DNA from: Hyphomicrobiales bacterium
GTDB taxonomy: Bacteria > Pseudomonadota > Alphaproteobacteria > Rhizobiales > Rhizobiaceae
Length of the DNA stretch: 64,000 nucleotides
Direction: 5' to 3'
Assembly (NCBI GenBank): GCA_900472575.1
Contig: UCIV01000014.1
Coordinates: 92,682 to 156,681, forward strand
Shown: in pieces, positions 8,522 to 18,163 of the stretch
Layout of the letters: the number at the start of each line of letters is the position of its first letter
Numbering within the stretch: position 1 is the first letter of the stretch
Translations under genes and position numbers: made by a program
The notes under the pieces: generated by a model
What the model was told of the DNA's origin: nothing
Database searches by the model: none
The model's input: the letters and a program-made list of their open reading frames with translations, nothing else

Positions 8522-9790
8522 ATGAAAAGCATACTGAAATCATCCGTCTTTCTTGCAGGAGCAGCCCTTGCGGTCATCGCAATGGCACCTTCGGCGAGTG
8601 CTGCGGAACTGCGCATGTCGTGGTGGGGTGGTGAAAGCCGCCACGTCGCAACGCAGAAGGCGATTGCCGCCTGCGGCGCTAAATATGGACACACCGTGAA
8701 GGGCGAGTTCACCGGTTTCGACGGTTATCTGGAAAAGCTGACGACCCAGATGGCAGGCAAGACGGAAGCCGACATCATCCAGGTCAATTGGCCGTGGCTG
8801 CCGCTGTTCTCCAAGGACGGCAAGGGCTTTGCCGATCTGCGCACTCTGAAGGGTCTCGACCTTTCGAACTGGACCGAAGCCGATCTGGCGTCGGGTTCCA
8901 CGAACGGTGTGCTGCAGGGCCTTTCGGTCTCCACCAGCGGCCGCGTCTTCTTCTTCAACACGACGACGCTCGAGAAAGCCGGCGTAGCCGTTCCGACCAC
9001 CTGGGACGAATTCTTCGCCATGACCAAGACGGTCAAGGAAAAGCTCGGTCCGGATTACTACACCTTCAACGCGGTCAAGGAGACGGCGCATCTTCTGATG
9101 ACACTGGCCGTAACCCAGGCCACCGGCAAGGGCATGGTTGATCCGAAGACCAACCGTGTAGCCTGGACACCTGAAGAACTGGCAGCCGGCATCGACTTCC
9201 TCGGCAAGCTGGTAGAAACCGGCGCGATCCGCTCGCAGAAGCAAGAAGCAGCCGATGGTAACGTCAACCTCTTCGAAAAGCCGGCTTGGTCGGAAGGCAA
9301 GATCGCAGGTTCCTACGAATGGGATTCGACCTATTCGAAATATGCCGATCCGCTGAAAGACGGCCAGGTCCTGAAGCCGGTACCGATGCTGAAGATGACC
9401 AATGGCAAGAGCGAAGGCGTCTTCCGCAAGCCGTCGATGGTCTTCTCCATCTCGAAGAACTCGAAGAACCCGGAAGCAGCAGCACAGATCACCAATTGCT
9501 TGCTGAATGAACCGGAAGGCATCGACATTCTCGGCACGTCGCGTGGCATTCCGGCCTCCAAGGCCGCCATGGCAAGACTGACCAATGCCGGCGAACCGGA
9601 AGTCCGCGCCGCCAACGCAATCGTCATGGCCTCCGAAGGCCCGACGATTTCGCCCTTCGACGAAAACCCGGTCATCCGCGGCATCATCATCGATACGCTC
9701 GAAGAATATGCCTACGAGCAAATCGACTCCAAGGACGCCGCCGAGCAGATCATCGATGGCGTGAACGACGCCCTGAAGAAGTTCGACTAA
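8522..9790 (+). CDS. ABC transporter sugar/oligogalacturonide-binding protein
   Basis: 422-aa periplasmic binding protein with a Sec signal peptide (KSILKSS, hydrophobic core, cleavage near ASAAEL, about residue 27). The mature protein is of the extracellular solute-binding family 1, with an early WWGGESRH segment and NWPWLPLF. It is encoded between the ATPase and the glycoside hydrolases, with AGGAGG before the ATG. The following genes suggest oligogalacturonides or rhamnogalacturonan fragments as ligand. A strong hairpin right after the stop may raise its expression relative to the enzymes downstream. Confidence 0.92.
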   Translation: MKSILKSSVFLAGAALAVIAMAPSASAAELRMSWWGGESRHVATQKAIAACGAKYGHTVKGEFTGFDGYLEKLTTQMAGKTEADIIQVNWPWLPLFSKDGKGFADLRTLKGLDLSNWTEADLASGSTNGVLQGLSVSTSGRVFFFNTTTLEKAGVAVPTTWDEFFAMTKTVKEKLGPDYYTFNAVKETAHLLMTLAVTQATGKGMVDPKTNRVAWTPEELAAGIDFLGKLVETGAIRSQKQEAADGNVNLFEKPAWSEGKIAGSYEWDSTYSKYADPLKDGQVLKPVPMLKMTNGKSEGVFRKPSMVFSISKNSKNPEAAAQITNCLLNEPEGIDILGTSRGIPASKAAMARLTNAGEPEVRAANAIVMASEGPTISPFDENPVIRGIIIDTLEEYAYEQIDSKDAAEQIIDGVNDALKKFD

Positions 9791-9806
9791 GCGCGAACGG
9801 AACTCT

Positions 9807-9834
9807 CCACCCGGCCTGATCGCAGGCCGGGTGG
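9807..9834 (+). other. Stem-loop between binding-protein gene and hydrolases
   Basis: CCACCCGGCCT and AGGCCGGGTGG form a perfect 11-bp stem around GATCGC, with no T-run after it. Hairpins in this position often stabilise the 3' end of the binding-protein message while letting some transcription continue. Similar stems follow two other binding-protein genes in this window (25304-25329 and 49773-49805). Confidence 0.7.
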
Positions 9835-9856
9835 TGCATAAATCAAGAGAGAAACG

Positions 9857-11422
9857 ATGAACAAAGCCATTTCAGTTGCGATCTCCGCACGGATCGCGGC
9901 CATAAGGCTGGCTGTGCCTGGCGCACGTCATGCCCTGCCGCAGCCGTTAGCCTGGCGCTTGTTGCGCAATGGGGAAAGCGACCCCGTACAGCAGGGAACG
10001 GCAACTACCGTGGTGACCCTCCTTGATGCCCTTTATCCCGCCACGGATTACCGTTTCGAGGCGGAAGGCTTCGAACCTCTTTCATTCCGGACCCGCGATT
10101 GCGCAGGCCTTGTCCGGGCAGCCGATTACGGGCTTGTTCAGAATACCGATCTGTCCGACCTTGCCGCAGCGCGCACCAATGCCGAAGCCCTCGCAAAGGC
10201 CTTAGCGGACACCCCCCTGGGCGGCACGCTCTATATTGCCCCCGGCACATGGACAGCCTTCCCCTTAAAGCTGCGAAGCGACCTGACCCTGCATCTCGCG
10301 GAAGGTGCGGTACTCCGCGCCCCGAGCGCCCGCGAAGGCTGGCCGATCCTCCCGGCACGCGCTGACGACGGCCGCATGCTGGGCAGCTGGGAAGGACTTC
10401 CCGATGCCTGCTTTGCAGCCCCGGTACATGCCATCGGTGCGGAACGTCTGACGATCGAAGGCAAAGGCGTCCTCGACGGCTCCGGCAACGCCGGCGACTG
10501 GTGGACATGGCCGAAGGAAACCCGCGACGGCGCACGCCGTCCGCGCGGCCTTCACCTGGTCGACTGCAAGCAAACCCTTCTTCTCGGCTTCACCATTCGC
10601 AATGCTCCCTCATGGACCGTCCACCCGCAGGGCTGTGACGGACTGGCGGCGGTCGCACTGCACATCCAGGCACCCCATGACAGCCCCAATACCGACGGTT
10701 TCGATCCCGAAGGCTGCCGCAATGTGACGGTCGAAGGCGTACGCTTTTCCGTCGGCGACGATTGCATCGCCATCAAGGCCGGCAAGCGCGGTAACAACGG
10801 CGAGGCGGACCACCTGAGCGAAACCCGCGGCGTCGAAATCCGTCATTGCCTGATGGAACGCGGCCATGGCGGCGTGGTCATCGGCTCGGAAATGTCCGGC
10901 GGCGTTCACGATGTAACCGTCGAGGATTGCGACATGGTCGGCACCGACCGCGGCCTGCGGATCAAGACCCGCCGCGGTCGTGGCGGCGGTATCAGCAATA
11001 TCATCATGCGTCGGGTGAAGATGGACGGCGTGCTGGTGACGCTTTCGGCCAACGTTCATTATTTCTGCGATGCCGATGGCCATGACGACTGGGTTCAGTC
11101 ACGTGAGCCCGCACCGGTCGTCGAAGGAACGCCCTATGTCGACGGCATTTTGGTCGAGGACGTCGATGTCTATGGCCTGGCGCTTGCCGCAGGCGTCTTC
11201 CTCGGACTGCCGGAAATGCCGGTCCGCAACATCCGCATCCGCGGCTTGCGCATCCATTCCACCGACCCGGCCGCAATAGCGGCACCTCCCATCATGGCCG
11301 ATGGCGTGCGGGCCATGTGTCACGAACAGATCCTCTGCGAACACGCCGAAATCGACATCGATGACGCGAGCCTGCTCTCCCCCGACCCGATCTCCCTCCC
11401 GAACCTACTGGCACCCCGATGA
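9857..11422 (+). CDS. Glycoside hydrolase family 28 (polygalacturonase-like), intracellular
   Basis: 521-aa GH28 enzyme that hydrolyses alpha-1,4 or alpha-1,2 galacturonosyl bonds. An N-terminal fibronectin-like domain (about residues 1-90) precedes the right-handed beta-helix. The family motifs are present: NTDGFD (from Asn278), the Asp pair in GDDC (301-302), [10 protein letters not shown] (His337) and RIK (368-370). No signal peptide is visible, so it should act in the cytoplasm on imported oligomers, probably as an exo-enzyme. It overlaps the next gene by 4 bp. Exact bond specificity (homogalacturonan versus rhamnogalacturonan) cannot be told. Confidence 0.92.
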   Translation: MNKAISVAISARIAAIRLAVPGARHALPQPLAWRLLRNGESDPVQQGTATTVVTLLDALYPATDYRFEAEGFEPLSFRTRDCAGLVRAADYGLVQNTDLSDLAAARTNAEALAKALADTPLGGTLYIAPGTWTAFPLKLRSDLTLHLAEGAVLRAPSAREGWPILPARADDGRMLGSWEGLPDACFAAPVHAIGAERLTIEGKGVLDGSGNAGDWWTWPKETRDGARRPRGLHLVDCKQTLLLGFTIRNAPSWTVHPQGCDGLAAVALHIQAPHDSPNTDGFDPEGCRNVTVEGVRFSVGDDCIAIKAGKRGNNGEADHLSETRGVEIRHCLMERGHGGVVIGSEMSGGVHDVTVEDCDMVGTDRGLRIKTRRGRGGGISNIIMRRVKMDGVLVTLSANVHYFCDADGHDDWVQSREPAPVVEGTPYVDGILVEDVDVYGLALAAGVFLGLPEMPVRNIRIRGLRIHSTDPAAIAAPPIMADGVRAMCHEQILCEHAEIDIDDASLLSPDPISLPNLLAPR

Positions 11423-12525
11423 AACCCACCGACTATTTCGACCAATTCTGCACCCGCTACCAGGCCTACAAGAACGGCAACTGGTGCTATGAGGACGGCT
11501 GCATCTATCGCGGCCTTGAACTGCTCTTTGAGGCGACCGGCGAGCAACGCTGGCTCGACCATATCCTGCGGCTGATCGATCCCCAGGTCGGCCCGGACGG
11601 AAGCCTTGCCGGCTATACTCAGGAAGAGTTCAATATCGACAACGTCCTGCCGGGACGGGCGCTGATCTTCCTCGACCGGCAAACCGGCGATCCCCGCTAC
11701 ATGGCGGCAGCACGCCGCCTGATCGCACAGCTGGATGCGCATCCGCGCATTCCAGCCGGCAACTACTGGCACAAGAAGCGCTATCCCTCCCAGGTCTGGC
11801 TGGACGGGCTCTATATGGGCCTGCCCTTCCAGGTCGAATATGCGCTTAAAGTCGGTGAGACGCCGCGGATCACCGATGCCCTGCAGCAATTGGCAACCGC
11901 GCTTGCGCTGACCCAGGTCGGCAACGGACTTTATGTCCACGGCTATGACGACAGCCACGCCGAAAAATGGGCTGATCAACTCACCGGCAAATCCCCGGCT
12001 GTCTGGTCGCGCGCCGTCGGATGGCTGATCATGGCGCTGGTCGATATCCTCGCGGTTCTTCCCGCGGATCAGGCAACAGCAACGCTGAGAAAACAGACAC
12101 GCGCGGTTCTTCTGGCACTTGCCGAAAGACAGCAGCCATCCGGCCTCTGGCCGCAGGTGCTGGATGCTCCGGATCTTGCCGGCAATTACGACGAGACCTC
12201 TGCCTCGGCCATGTTCGCCTATGCCCTGCTGCGGGCCGAGCGCCTGGATCTGACATCCCCGGAAGAAGCGTCGAAAATCCGCGCCTCCGGCCAGAAGGCG
12301 GCAGACGCTTTGGTCGACACGCGGCTTGTCGAAGAAAACGGCGAAGCCAGCCTTGTCGGCATCTGCCAGGTGGCAGGCCTTGGCCCGTTCAATGGCCGCT
12401 ATCGCGACGGCTCCCCGGCCTATTATCTGGTCGAGGAAGTCGTGGCCGATGACGCCAAGGGGGTAGGCCCCTTCATGATGGCCTATGCGGAAGCCACTCT
12501 GGCGATCAGGGCAAAGGCTGCCTGA
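11419..12525 (+). CDS. Glycoside hydrolase family 88/105, unsaturated galacturonyl/rhamnogalacturonyl hydrolase
   Basis: 368-aa alpha6/alpha6-barrel enzyme resembling YteR/YesR. It removes the 4,5-unsaturated galacturonic acid that pectin or rhamnogalacturonan lyases leave at the non-reducing end, by hydrating the double bond. The two acidic residues expected in the active site are visible as Asp74 ([10 protein letters not shown]) and Asp129 ([13 protein letters not shown]). No signal peptide is present, matching a cytoplasmic role after uptake. ATGA overlap with the GH28 gene indicates coupled translation. It is the last gene of the operon. Confidence 0.9.
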   Translation: MKPTDYFDQFCTRYQAYKNGNWCYEDGCIYRGLELLFEATGEQRWLDHILRLIDPQVGPDGSLAGYTQEEFNIDNVLPGRALIFLDRQTGDPRYMAAARRLIAQLDAHPRIPAGNYWHKKRYPSQVWLDGLYMGLPFQVEYALKVGETPRITDALQQLATALALTQVGNGLYVHGYDDSHAEKWADQLTGKSPAVWSRAVGWLIMALVDILAVLPADQATATLRKQTRAVLLALAERQQPSGLWPQVLDAPDLAGNYDETSASAMFAYALLRAERLDLTSPEEASKIRASGQKAADALVDTRLVEENGEASLVGICQVAGLGPFNGRYRDGSPAYYLVEEVVADDAKGVGPFMMAYAEATLAIRAKAA

Positions 12526-12542
12526 CCATTAATCGGAACAAC

Positions 12543-12566
12543 CTGGCGGCATGCTCGTGCCGCCAG
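12543..12566. terminator. Hairpin between convergent operons
   Basis: CTGGCGGCA-TGCTCG-TGCCGCCAG is a perfect 9-bp stem with a 6-nt loop between the GH105 stop and the convergent dipeptidase stop. There is no clear T-run, so it is a bidirectional terminator-like hairpin. Confidence 0.55.
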
Positions 12567-12578
12567 TTCGCTTAGAGA

Positions 12579-13616
12579 TCAAGCAGCCCAGCTGCGCTCC
12601 AGAACCGAAATCCAGTTCTCATGACCGATCTTCTTCAGCTCGGCATCGTTGAAACCATGCTTGCGCAGAGCCTCGACCAACAGGGGCAGCCCGGCCGCAT
12701 CCTTCATTTCCGCCGGAATGGTCGTGCCGTCGAAATCAGAACCGAGCGCCACATGCTCGATGCCGATCCGCTCCGCGATATAGGCAACATGGCGCACCAG
12801 AAGATCAATGCTGGTATTCGGGTCCTTCACCCCGTCGTCACGCAGGAACAGCACACCGAAATTGATGCCGGCAAGCCCGCCCGTATCGCGGATTGCGTCG
12901 AGCTGGCGGTCGGTGAGATTGCGGCTGTGGTTGCAAAGCGCATGCACGTTGGAATGCGAGGCGACCAGCGGCGCCTTGGAAAGCTTGGCGATCTCCCAGA
13001 AACCTGCCTCGTTCATATGCGACAGGTCGATCATGATCTTCAGCTCGTTGCAGGCACGGATCAGGTCGCGACCGGCATCCGTCAGGCCCGGACCGATATC
13101 CGGCGATGACGGGTAGCGGAACGGCACACCGTAAGCAAAGACATTCGGCCGGCTCCAGACCGGGCCGAGCGTGCGCAGGCCCGCCTGATGCAGCACGTGA
13201 AGTGCATCCAGATCGGCGGCGACCGCTTCCGCTCCCTCGATATGAAAGACCGCGGCAAAACTGCCGGTTTCGATCGACCGGCGAATATCGTCGGCCGTGC
13301 GGCATACGGTCACTGCGCCCTGCGAGCGGGCTTCGATATCGAAAAGAAGCCGCGCCATCGCCAGCGTCTCATTCAGCGCATCGGGCTGCAAAGGTGTTGG
13401 ATAATCCCCGTTCGCGTCCTTCGTCATGCTTGGCGAGGGCACGTAAATAGCGCATAGACCGCCGGCCAGGCCGCCGGCCCTGGCGCGAGGCAGGTCGATA
13501 TGTCCTGTTTCTTCGCCTTCAATAAAACGCTTTACCGGGTCGTTGCCGCCACCACGTCGCAAGCGGAGAAGCACGTCGTTGTGGCCATCGAAAATCGGGA
13601 GAGGATTGTTCAACAT
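12579..13616 (-). CDS. Membrane dipeptidase family (peptidase M19)
   Basis: 345-aa zinc dipeptidase of the renal dipeptidase family, a TIM-barrel with a binuclear zinc site. Metal-binding segments visible are FDGHNDV (His12, Asp14), HIEGAE (bridging Glu), DLSHMNEAG and VASHSNVHAL. M19 enzymes hydrolyse dipeptides, and many accept a D-residue at the C-terminal position. The ATG at 13616 has an AGGAC site 11 nt upstream. A TTG at 13622 with closer spacing is an alternative start. It is divergent from a peptide ABC operon and adjacent to D-aminopeptidase genes, fitting D-peptide utilisation. No lipobox or signal peptide is seen. Confidence 0.9.
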   Translation of the reverse strand: MLNNPLPIFDGHNDVLLRLRRGGGNDPVKRFIEGEETGHIDLPRARAGGLAGGLCAIYVPSPSMTKDANGDYPTPLQPDALNETLAMARLLFDIEARSQGAVTVCRTADDIRRSIETGSFAAVFHIEGAEAVAADLDALHVLHQAGLRTLGPVWSRPNVFAYGVPFRYPSSPDIGPGLTDAGRDLIRACNELKIMIDLSHMNEAGFWEIAKLSKAPLVASHSNVHALCNHSRNLTDRQLDAIRDTGGLAGINFGVLFLRDDGVKDPNTSIDLLVRHVAYIAERIGIEHVALGSDFDGTTIPAEMKDAAGLPLLVEALRKHGFNDAELKKIGHENWISVLERSWAA

Positions 13617-13824
13617 TTTCAAAATCGTCCTGCCGGAACCTATCAGTTGTGGCTATCCGTAAGTAGGTGGGGCCGCGGTCGCAAATGCAAACCGCGCATA
13701 ACCTATTCGAAAAATGGAATTGGTCGGCCCGTAAACGCACTGTTAAGACGCGCGACAAATTGCGGCAAAATCTTGCTGACCCTTCAAATTGTGGGGGTTC
13801 AGTTGTTCAATGGGGAATATAGCA

Positions 13825-15423
13825 ATGGTATCCAGACGTAACTTCCTGATCGGCGGCGCAGCACTGCCCTTCCTGTCCTACATCAACCTGGCCGACACCG
13901 TTTTCGCGGCCACGCCGAAGGACATCTTGGTTGTTGCCCAGCAGCTCGACAACATGACCAGCCTTGACCCGCATGAGGGTTTTGAGGCCGTCGGTGGCGA
14001 GATGATCAGCAACATGTACGAAAAGCTGGTTCGCGCCAACAGCGACAACCCCAATGAAGTCCTCCCGGTCATCGCCGCTTCCTGGGAAGCCGATGCCGAC
14101 AACAAGGTCTTCACCTTCAAGCTCGGCAACTCCACCTTCGCCTCAGGCGCAGCCGTTACCGCGGACGACGTTGCGTTCTCGCTGCAGCGCGCCATCAAGA
14201 TGAACAAGAGCCCGGCCTTCATCATCAACCAGTTCGGCTTCACGGCAGAAAATGTCGAAGCCATGATCGTTGCCAAGGACGAAAAGACCGTCACGCTGAC
14301 GACCGAAAAGCCGACCGCAATCTCCTTCCTGCTGTTCTGCCTCTCGGCAAACATCGGCGCCATCGTCGAGAAGAAGACGGTTCTCGAAAACGAAGTGAAC
14401 GGCGACCTCGGCAATGCCTGGCTGCAGAAGAACAGCGCCGGCTCCGGTTCGTTCAAGCTTCAGTCCTGGAAGGCTTCCGAAAGCATCGCGCTGACGCTCA
14501 ACGAGCATGGCCCCTACAAGGGCAACCTCAAGCGCGTCATCATCCGCCACGTCGTCGATCCGTCCTCGCAGATGCTCATGCTGCAGAAGGGTGACGTCGA
14601 TATCGCACGCGACCTGACCTCCGAGCAGCTGAAGGTTCTGCAGTCCGACGAGAACGTCGTTCTGGTGCGCAAGCAGATCGCATCCCTGATGCTGATCTCG
14701 ATGAACCAGACAAACCCGAACCTTGCCAAGCCGCAGGTCTGGGAAGCCGTCAAGTGGGCGCTCGACTACGAAGGCATCCAGAAGAACATCATCCCGCTGA
14801 CGCACGCCGTTCACCAGAGCATGGAACCGGCAGGCTTCCCGGGCACGGTCATGGATACGCCGTTCCAGAAGGATGTCGCCAAGGCCAAGGCGCTGATGGC
14901 GGAAGCCGGTCTCGCAGACGGTTTCGACATCACCCTTGATCACTACTCGGCACAGCCGGCTCCGGATATCGCCCAGGCGATCCAGTCGAACCTTGCTGAA
15001 ATCGGCATCCGCGTAAAACTGCAGTCGGCCGAAAACCGTCAGGTTCTCACCAAGATGCGCGCCCGCCAGCATGAAATGGCGCTGTCCGCATGGGGCACCG
15101 ACTACTTCGACCCGAACTCCAATGCCGAAGTCTTCTGCATCAACAAGGACAATTCGGACGACGCCAAGAAGAAGCCTTTCGCATGGCGCTCCAGCTTCAA
15201 GAACGACGAACTGACCGCCAAGGCGGAAGCCGCTCGTGACGAGAAGGATCCGGCAAAGCGTCTGGAACTCTACGAAGCCCTGCAGCGCGAATTCATGCAC
15301 AACAGCCCGTTCGCGGTCATGTTCCAGAACACCAAGACCGCAGCTTGCCGCAAGGGCGTTACCGGTTTCCAGATCGGCGTTCTGTCTGAAGGCAACTCCT
15401 ACCTCGGGACCAACAAGGCGTGA
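13825..15423 (+). CDS. Peptide ABC transporter substrate-binding protein (SBP family 5), Tat-exported
   Basis: 532-aa periplasmic oligopeptide/dipeptide-binding protein of the DppA/OppA family. The ATG at 13825 gives a twin-arginine signal (SRRNFLIGG, residues 3-11), with cleavage near VFAATPK. GGGGAA lies upstream. Earlier in-frame starts would bury the signal. The SBP_5 pattern includes DPHEGFEAVGGEMISNMYEKL and the C-terminal LYEALQREFMHNSPFAVMF. Its stop overlaps the GTG start of the first permease. Neighbouring peptidases point to short peptides, perhaps containing D-residues. Confidence 0.92.
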   Translation: MVSRRNFLIGGAALPFLSYINLADTVFAATPKDILVVAQQLDNMTSLDPHEGFEAVGGEMISNMYEKLVRANSDNPNEVLPVIAASWEADADNKVFTFKLGNSTFASGAAVTADDVAFSLQRAIKMNKSPAFIINQFGFTAENVEAMIVAKDEKTVTLTTEKPTAISFLLFCLSANIGAIVEKKTVLENEVNGDLGNAWLQKNSAGSGSFKLQSWKASESIALTLNEHGPYKGNLKRVIIRHVVDPSSQMLMLQKGDVDIARDLTSEQLKVLQSDENVVLVRKQIASLMLISMNQTNPNLAKPQVWEAVKWALDYEGIQKNIIPLTHAVHQSMEPAGFPGTVMDTPFQKDVAKAKALMAEAGLADGFDITLDHYSAQPAPDIAQAIQSNLAEIGIRVKLQSAENRQVLTKMRARQHEMALSAWGTDYFDPNSNAEVFCINKDNSDDAKKKPFAWRSSFKNDELTAKAEAARDEKDPAKRLELYEALQREFMHNSPFAVMFQNTKTAACRKGVTGFQIGVLSEGNSYLGTNKA

Positions 15424-16433
15424 ACAGACGTTTTAAAAGCCTTGCAGCAACACTGAGCAGCGTCCTCCTGACGCTGTTCGGTTTGACTGTGCTGACTTTC
15501 CTCATCGGCCGGGTCATGCCGGTCGATCCGGTCATTGCCGCCGTTGGCGACAATGCGCCCGAGGATGTCATTCTTCGCGTACGCGCCGAAATGGGCCTTG
15601 ATCAGCCCATTCCGGTGCAGTTCCTGCATTATCTCTACCAGCTGGCCCACGGCGATTTCGGCATGTCGGTTCTGACCAAGAACCCGGTCGCAACCGATAT
15701 CGTCCGCTTCTTCCCGGCCACTTTCGAGCTTGCCACCGCAGCCCTGCTTCTCGCAGCGCTGATCGGCATTCCGCTCGGTGTCTGGGCCGCTGTGCGCCAG
15801 GGCACGTTCACCGACCAGGCGATCCGCGTCGTCTGCCTCGCCGGCCATTCTGTGCCTGTGTTCATGCTGTCGCTGATCTCGCTTCTGATCTTCTATTCCT
15901 GGCTCGACCTCGCCCCGGGTCCCGGCCGCCAGGACATCATTTTTGACGGCATGATCGATACGGTCACCGGCATCCTGACGATCGACACCCTGATCGCCGG
16001 CGATTTCGATGCGTTCAAGGATGCGCTTGCGCATATGGCCCAGCCGGTCATCATCCTCGCCTATTTCTCGATGGCCTATATCGCCCGCATGACGCGCGCC
16101 TTCATGATCGACGCATTGAAGGGCGAATACGTCATCACCGCCCGCGCAAAGGGCCTGTCGTTGACCAAGGTCATCTGGGGCCACGCCTTCCCGACGGTTG
16201 CAGTGCAGCTCGTCACCGTCATGGCGCTGACCTATGCCGGCCTTCTCGAAGGCGCCGTCGTCACCGAGACCGTGTTCTCGTGGCCGGGTATCGGCCAGTA
16301 TCTGACCGTATCGCTTATGAATGCGGACATGAACCCGGTCGTCGGCACCACGCTGCTGATCGGCCTCATCTATGTCGGCCTCAACCTGATTGCGGACATC
16401 CTCTACCGCGTCCTCGATCCACGGGTACAATAA
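15420..16433 (+). CDS. Peptide ABC transporter permease (DppB type)
   Basis: 337-aa inner-membrane permease starting at GTG 15420, which overlaps the binding-protein stop by 4 bp (GTGA). It has the N-terminal LLTLFGLTVLTFLIGRVMPVDPV segment of DppB/OppB proteins, membrane segments through the centre, and the EAA-type loop near GEYVITARAKGLSLTKVIWGHAF (about residues 235-257). The overlap and context make it the first of two permeases of the D-peptide cluster importer. Confidence 0.92.
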   Translation: MNRRFKSLAATLSSVLLTLFGLTVLTFLIGRVMPVDPVIAAVGDNAPEDVILRVRAEMGLDQPIPVQFLHYLYQLAHGDFGMSVLTKNPVATDIVRFFPATFELATAALLLAALIGIPLGVWAAVRQGTFTDQAIRVVCLAGHSVPVFMLSLISLLIFYSWLDLAPGPGRQDIIFDGMIDTVTGILTIDTLIAGDFDAFKDALAHMAQPVIILAYFSMAYIARMTRAFMIDALKGEYVITARAKGLSLTKVIWGHAFPTVAVQLVTVMALTYAGLLEGAVVTETVFSWPGIGQYLTVSLMNADMNPVVGTTLLIGLIYVGLNLIADILYRVLDPRVQ

Positions 16434-17332
16434 TGAACGCCACCTTCCGAAACTGGGCGCTGGACGAAAATCCGTCCTCGCGCCGCCAGGCCGCCTGGGG
16501 CAACTGGTACCGTATCTGGCTGAACCTGCGCGGCAACGCGCTTGGCATGATAGGCTTGACCATCATCGCCATTTTCATCGGCATCGCCATCTTCGCGCCG
16601 CTGCTTGCCACCCACGATCCGGCAATGCAGGATCTCGGCAACCGCCTTGCGGCTCCGAGCGCGCTGCACTGGTTCGGCACCGATGAACTCGGCCGTGACA
16701 TCTATTCGCGCCTTCTCTACGGCGGCCGCGTCACGCTGGGCATGGTCATTGCCGTTGTCGTGCTCGTCGCCCCGATCGGTCTCGCCATCGGCTGCATCGC
16801 CGGTTATTTCGGCGGTATCGTCGATACGATCCTGATGCGCATCACCGACATCTTCCTCGCCTTCCCGCGCCTCGTTCTGGCCCTCGCCTTCGTTGCCGCA
16901 CTGAAGCCGGGTGTAGAAAGCGCCATTCTCGCCATCGCGCTGACCGCCTGGCCGCCCTATGCCCGCATGGCCCGCGCCGAAACGCTGACGGTTCGCGGCA
17001 GCGACTTCATCGCCGCTTATCGCCTGACCGGTGGCTCCTCCTGGCGCATTATCTTCCGCCACATCATGCCGCTTTGCGTGCCGACGCTGATCGTGCGCGT
17101 CACGCTCGACATGTCGTCGATCATCATCACCGCCGCCTCGCTCGGCTTCCTCGGCATGGGCGCACAGCCGCCGTCGCCCGAATGGGGAGCGATGATCGCG
17201 ACAGCCAAGCGTTTCATCTTCGAACAGTGGTGGGTCGCCGCCATTCCCGGCATTGCCATCTTCTGCGTCTCGCTCGCCTTCAACTTCCTTGGTGATGCAT
17301 TGCGCGACGTTCTGGATCCGAAGGGGAACTGA
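16433..17332 (+). CDS. Peptide ABC transporter permease (DppC type)
   Basis: 299-aa permease whose ATG shares one base with the DppB-type stop (taATG). It has an N-terminal cytoplasmic segment, then the HWFGTDELGRDIYSRLLYGGR motif (about residues 78-98) that marks DppC/OppC proteins, and the cytoplasmic coupling loop with RAETLTVRGSDFIAAYRLTGGSSWRII. Together with the preceding permease it forms the membrane channel. Confidence 0.92.
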   Translation: MNATFRNWALDENPSSRRQAAWGNWYRIWLNLRGNALGMIGLTIIAIFIGIAIFAPLLATHDPAMQDLGNRLAAPSALHWFGTDELGRDIYSRLLYGGRVTLGMVIAVVVLVAPIGLAIGCIAGYFGGIVDTILMRITDIFLAFPRLVLALAFVAALKPGVESAILAIALTAWPPYARMARAETLTVRGSDFIAAYRLTGGSSWRIIFRHIMPLCVPTLIVRVTLDMSSIIITAASLGFLGMGAQPPSPEWGAMIATAKRFIFEQWWVAAIPGIAIFCVSLAFNFLGDALRDVLDPKGN

Positions 17333-17335
17333 CGG

Positions 17336-18163
17336 ATGCTGGTCGATATTCAAAACCTCAAGATCGGCTTCAAGTCGCGCACCGGCTTCCATCAGGCAGT
17401 CAAGGGCGTGTCGCTGAAGCTCGGCACGGAAAAGCTCGGCATCGTCGGCGAAAGCGGTTCGGGCAAGAGCCTGACCGCCCGCGCCCTGATGAAGCTGCTT
17501 CCCACGCAGACCGTCATCGAGGCGGACAAGCTGGAATTCGACGGCATCGACATCCGCTCGGCGTCGGAAAAGCAGATGCGCACGATCCGCGGCAAGCGGG
17601 CCGGCTTCATCCTGCAGGACCCGAAATATTCGCTGAACCCGGTAAAGACCGTCGGCAGCCAGGTCGCCGAAGCATGGCGCACCCACAAGGGCGGCAGCAA
17701 GCGTGCCGCGCTGGAAGCCGCGATCAACCTTCTGGAAATGGTGAAAATCCGCGACCCGAAAAAGGTCGCGGCCTCCTACCCGCACGAAGTCTCGGGCGGT
17801 ATGGGCCAGCGTGTCATGATCGCCATGATGCTCGCCCCCGATCCGGAACTCCTGATCGCCGACGAGCCGACCTCCGCACTTGATGCCACGGTACAGGCAG
17901 AAATCCTGCGCCTCATCGAGGAACTGGTCTCGGAACGCGGCATGGGCCTTCTGCTCATCAGCCACGACCTGCCGCTCGTTTCGCATTTCTGCGATCGCGT
18001 TGCCGTCATGTATGCCGGCCATGTGATGGAGGAACTGAAGGCGTCGGACCTGCTCTCCGCACAGCATCCCTATACGCGCGGCCTGCTCAACTGCATGCCC
18101 TCGCTGATGCATCCCAAGGAGCGCCTGCCCGTCCTTACCCGTGATCCGGAGTGGCTGAAATGA
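17336..18163 (+). CDS. Peptide ABC transporter ATP-binding protein (DppD type)
   Basis: 275-aa ATPase with Walker A (GESGSGKS, about residues 38-45), Q-loop (FILQDPKYSLNP), signature (VSGGMGQRVMIAMML), Walker B ([12 protein letters not shown]) and H-loop (LLISHDLPL). It is shorter than typical DppD/OppD (about 320-330 aa) because the C-terminal extension is reduced. It overlaps the next ATPase gene by 4 bp (ATGA). It forms a heterodimer with it. Confidence 0.92.
   Translation: MLVDIQNLKIGFKSRTGFHQAVKGVSLKLGTEKLGIVGESGSGKSLTARALMKLLPTQTVIEADKLEFDGIDIRSASEKQMRTIRGKRAGFILQDPKYSLNPVKTVGSQVAEAWRTHKGGSKRAALEAAINLLEMVKIRDPKKVAASYPHEVSGGMGQRVMIAMMLAPDPELLIADEPTSALDATVQAEILRLIEELVSERGMGLLLISHDLPLVSHFCDRVAVMYAGHVMEELKASDLLSAQHPYTRGLLNCMPSLMHPKERLPVLTRDPEWLK

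Noticed and set aside
16403..18112. A 569-codon minus-strand frame across the DppC/DppD-type genes
   Set aside because: It overlaps two well-supported ABC genes, is His/Asp/Arg-rich in the manner of antisense frames, and crosses gene borders.
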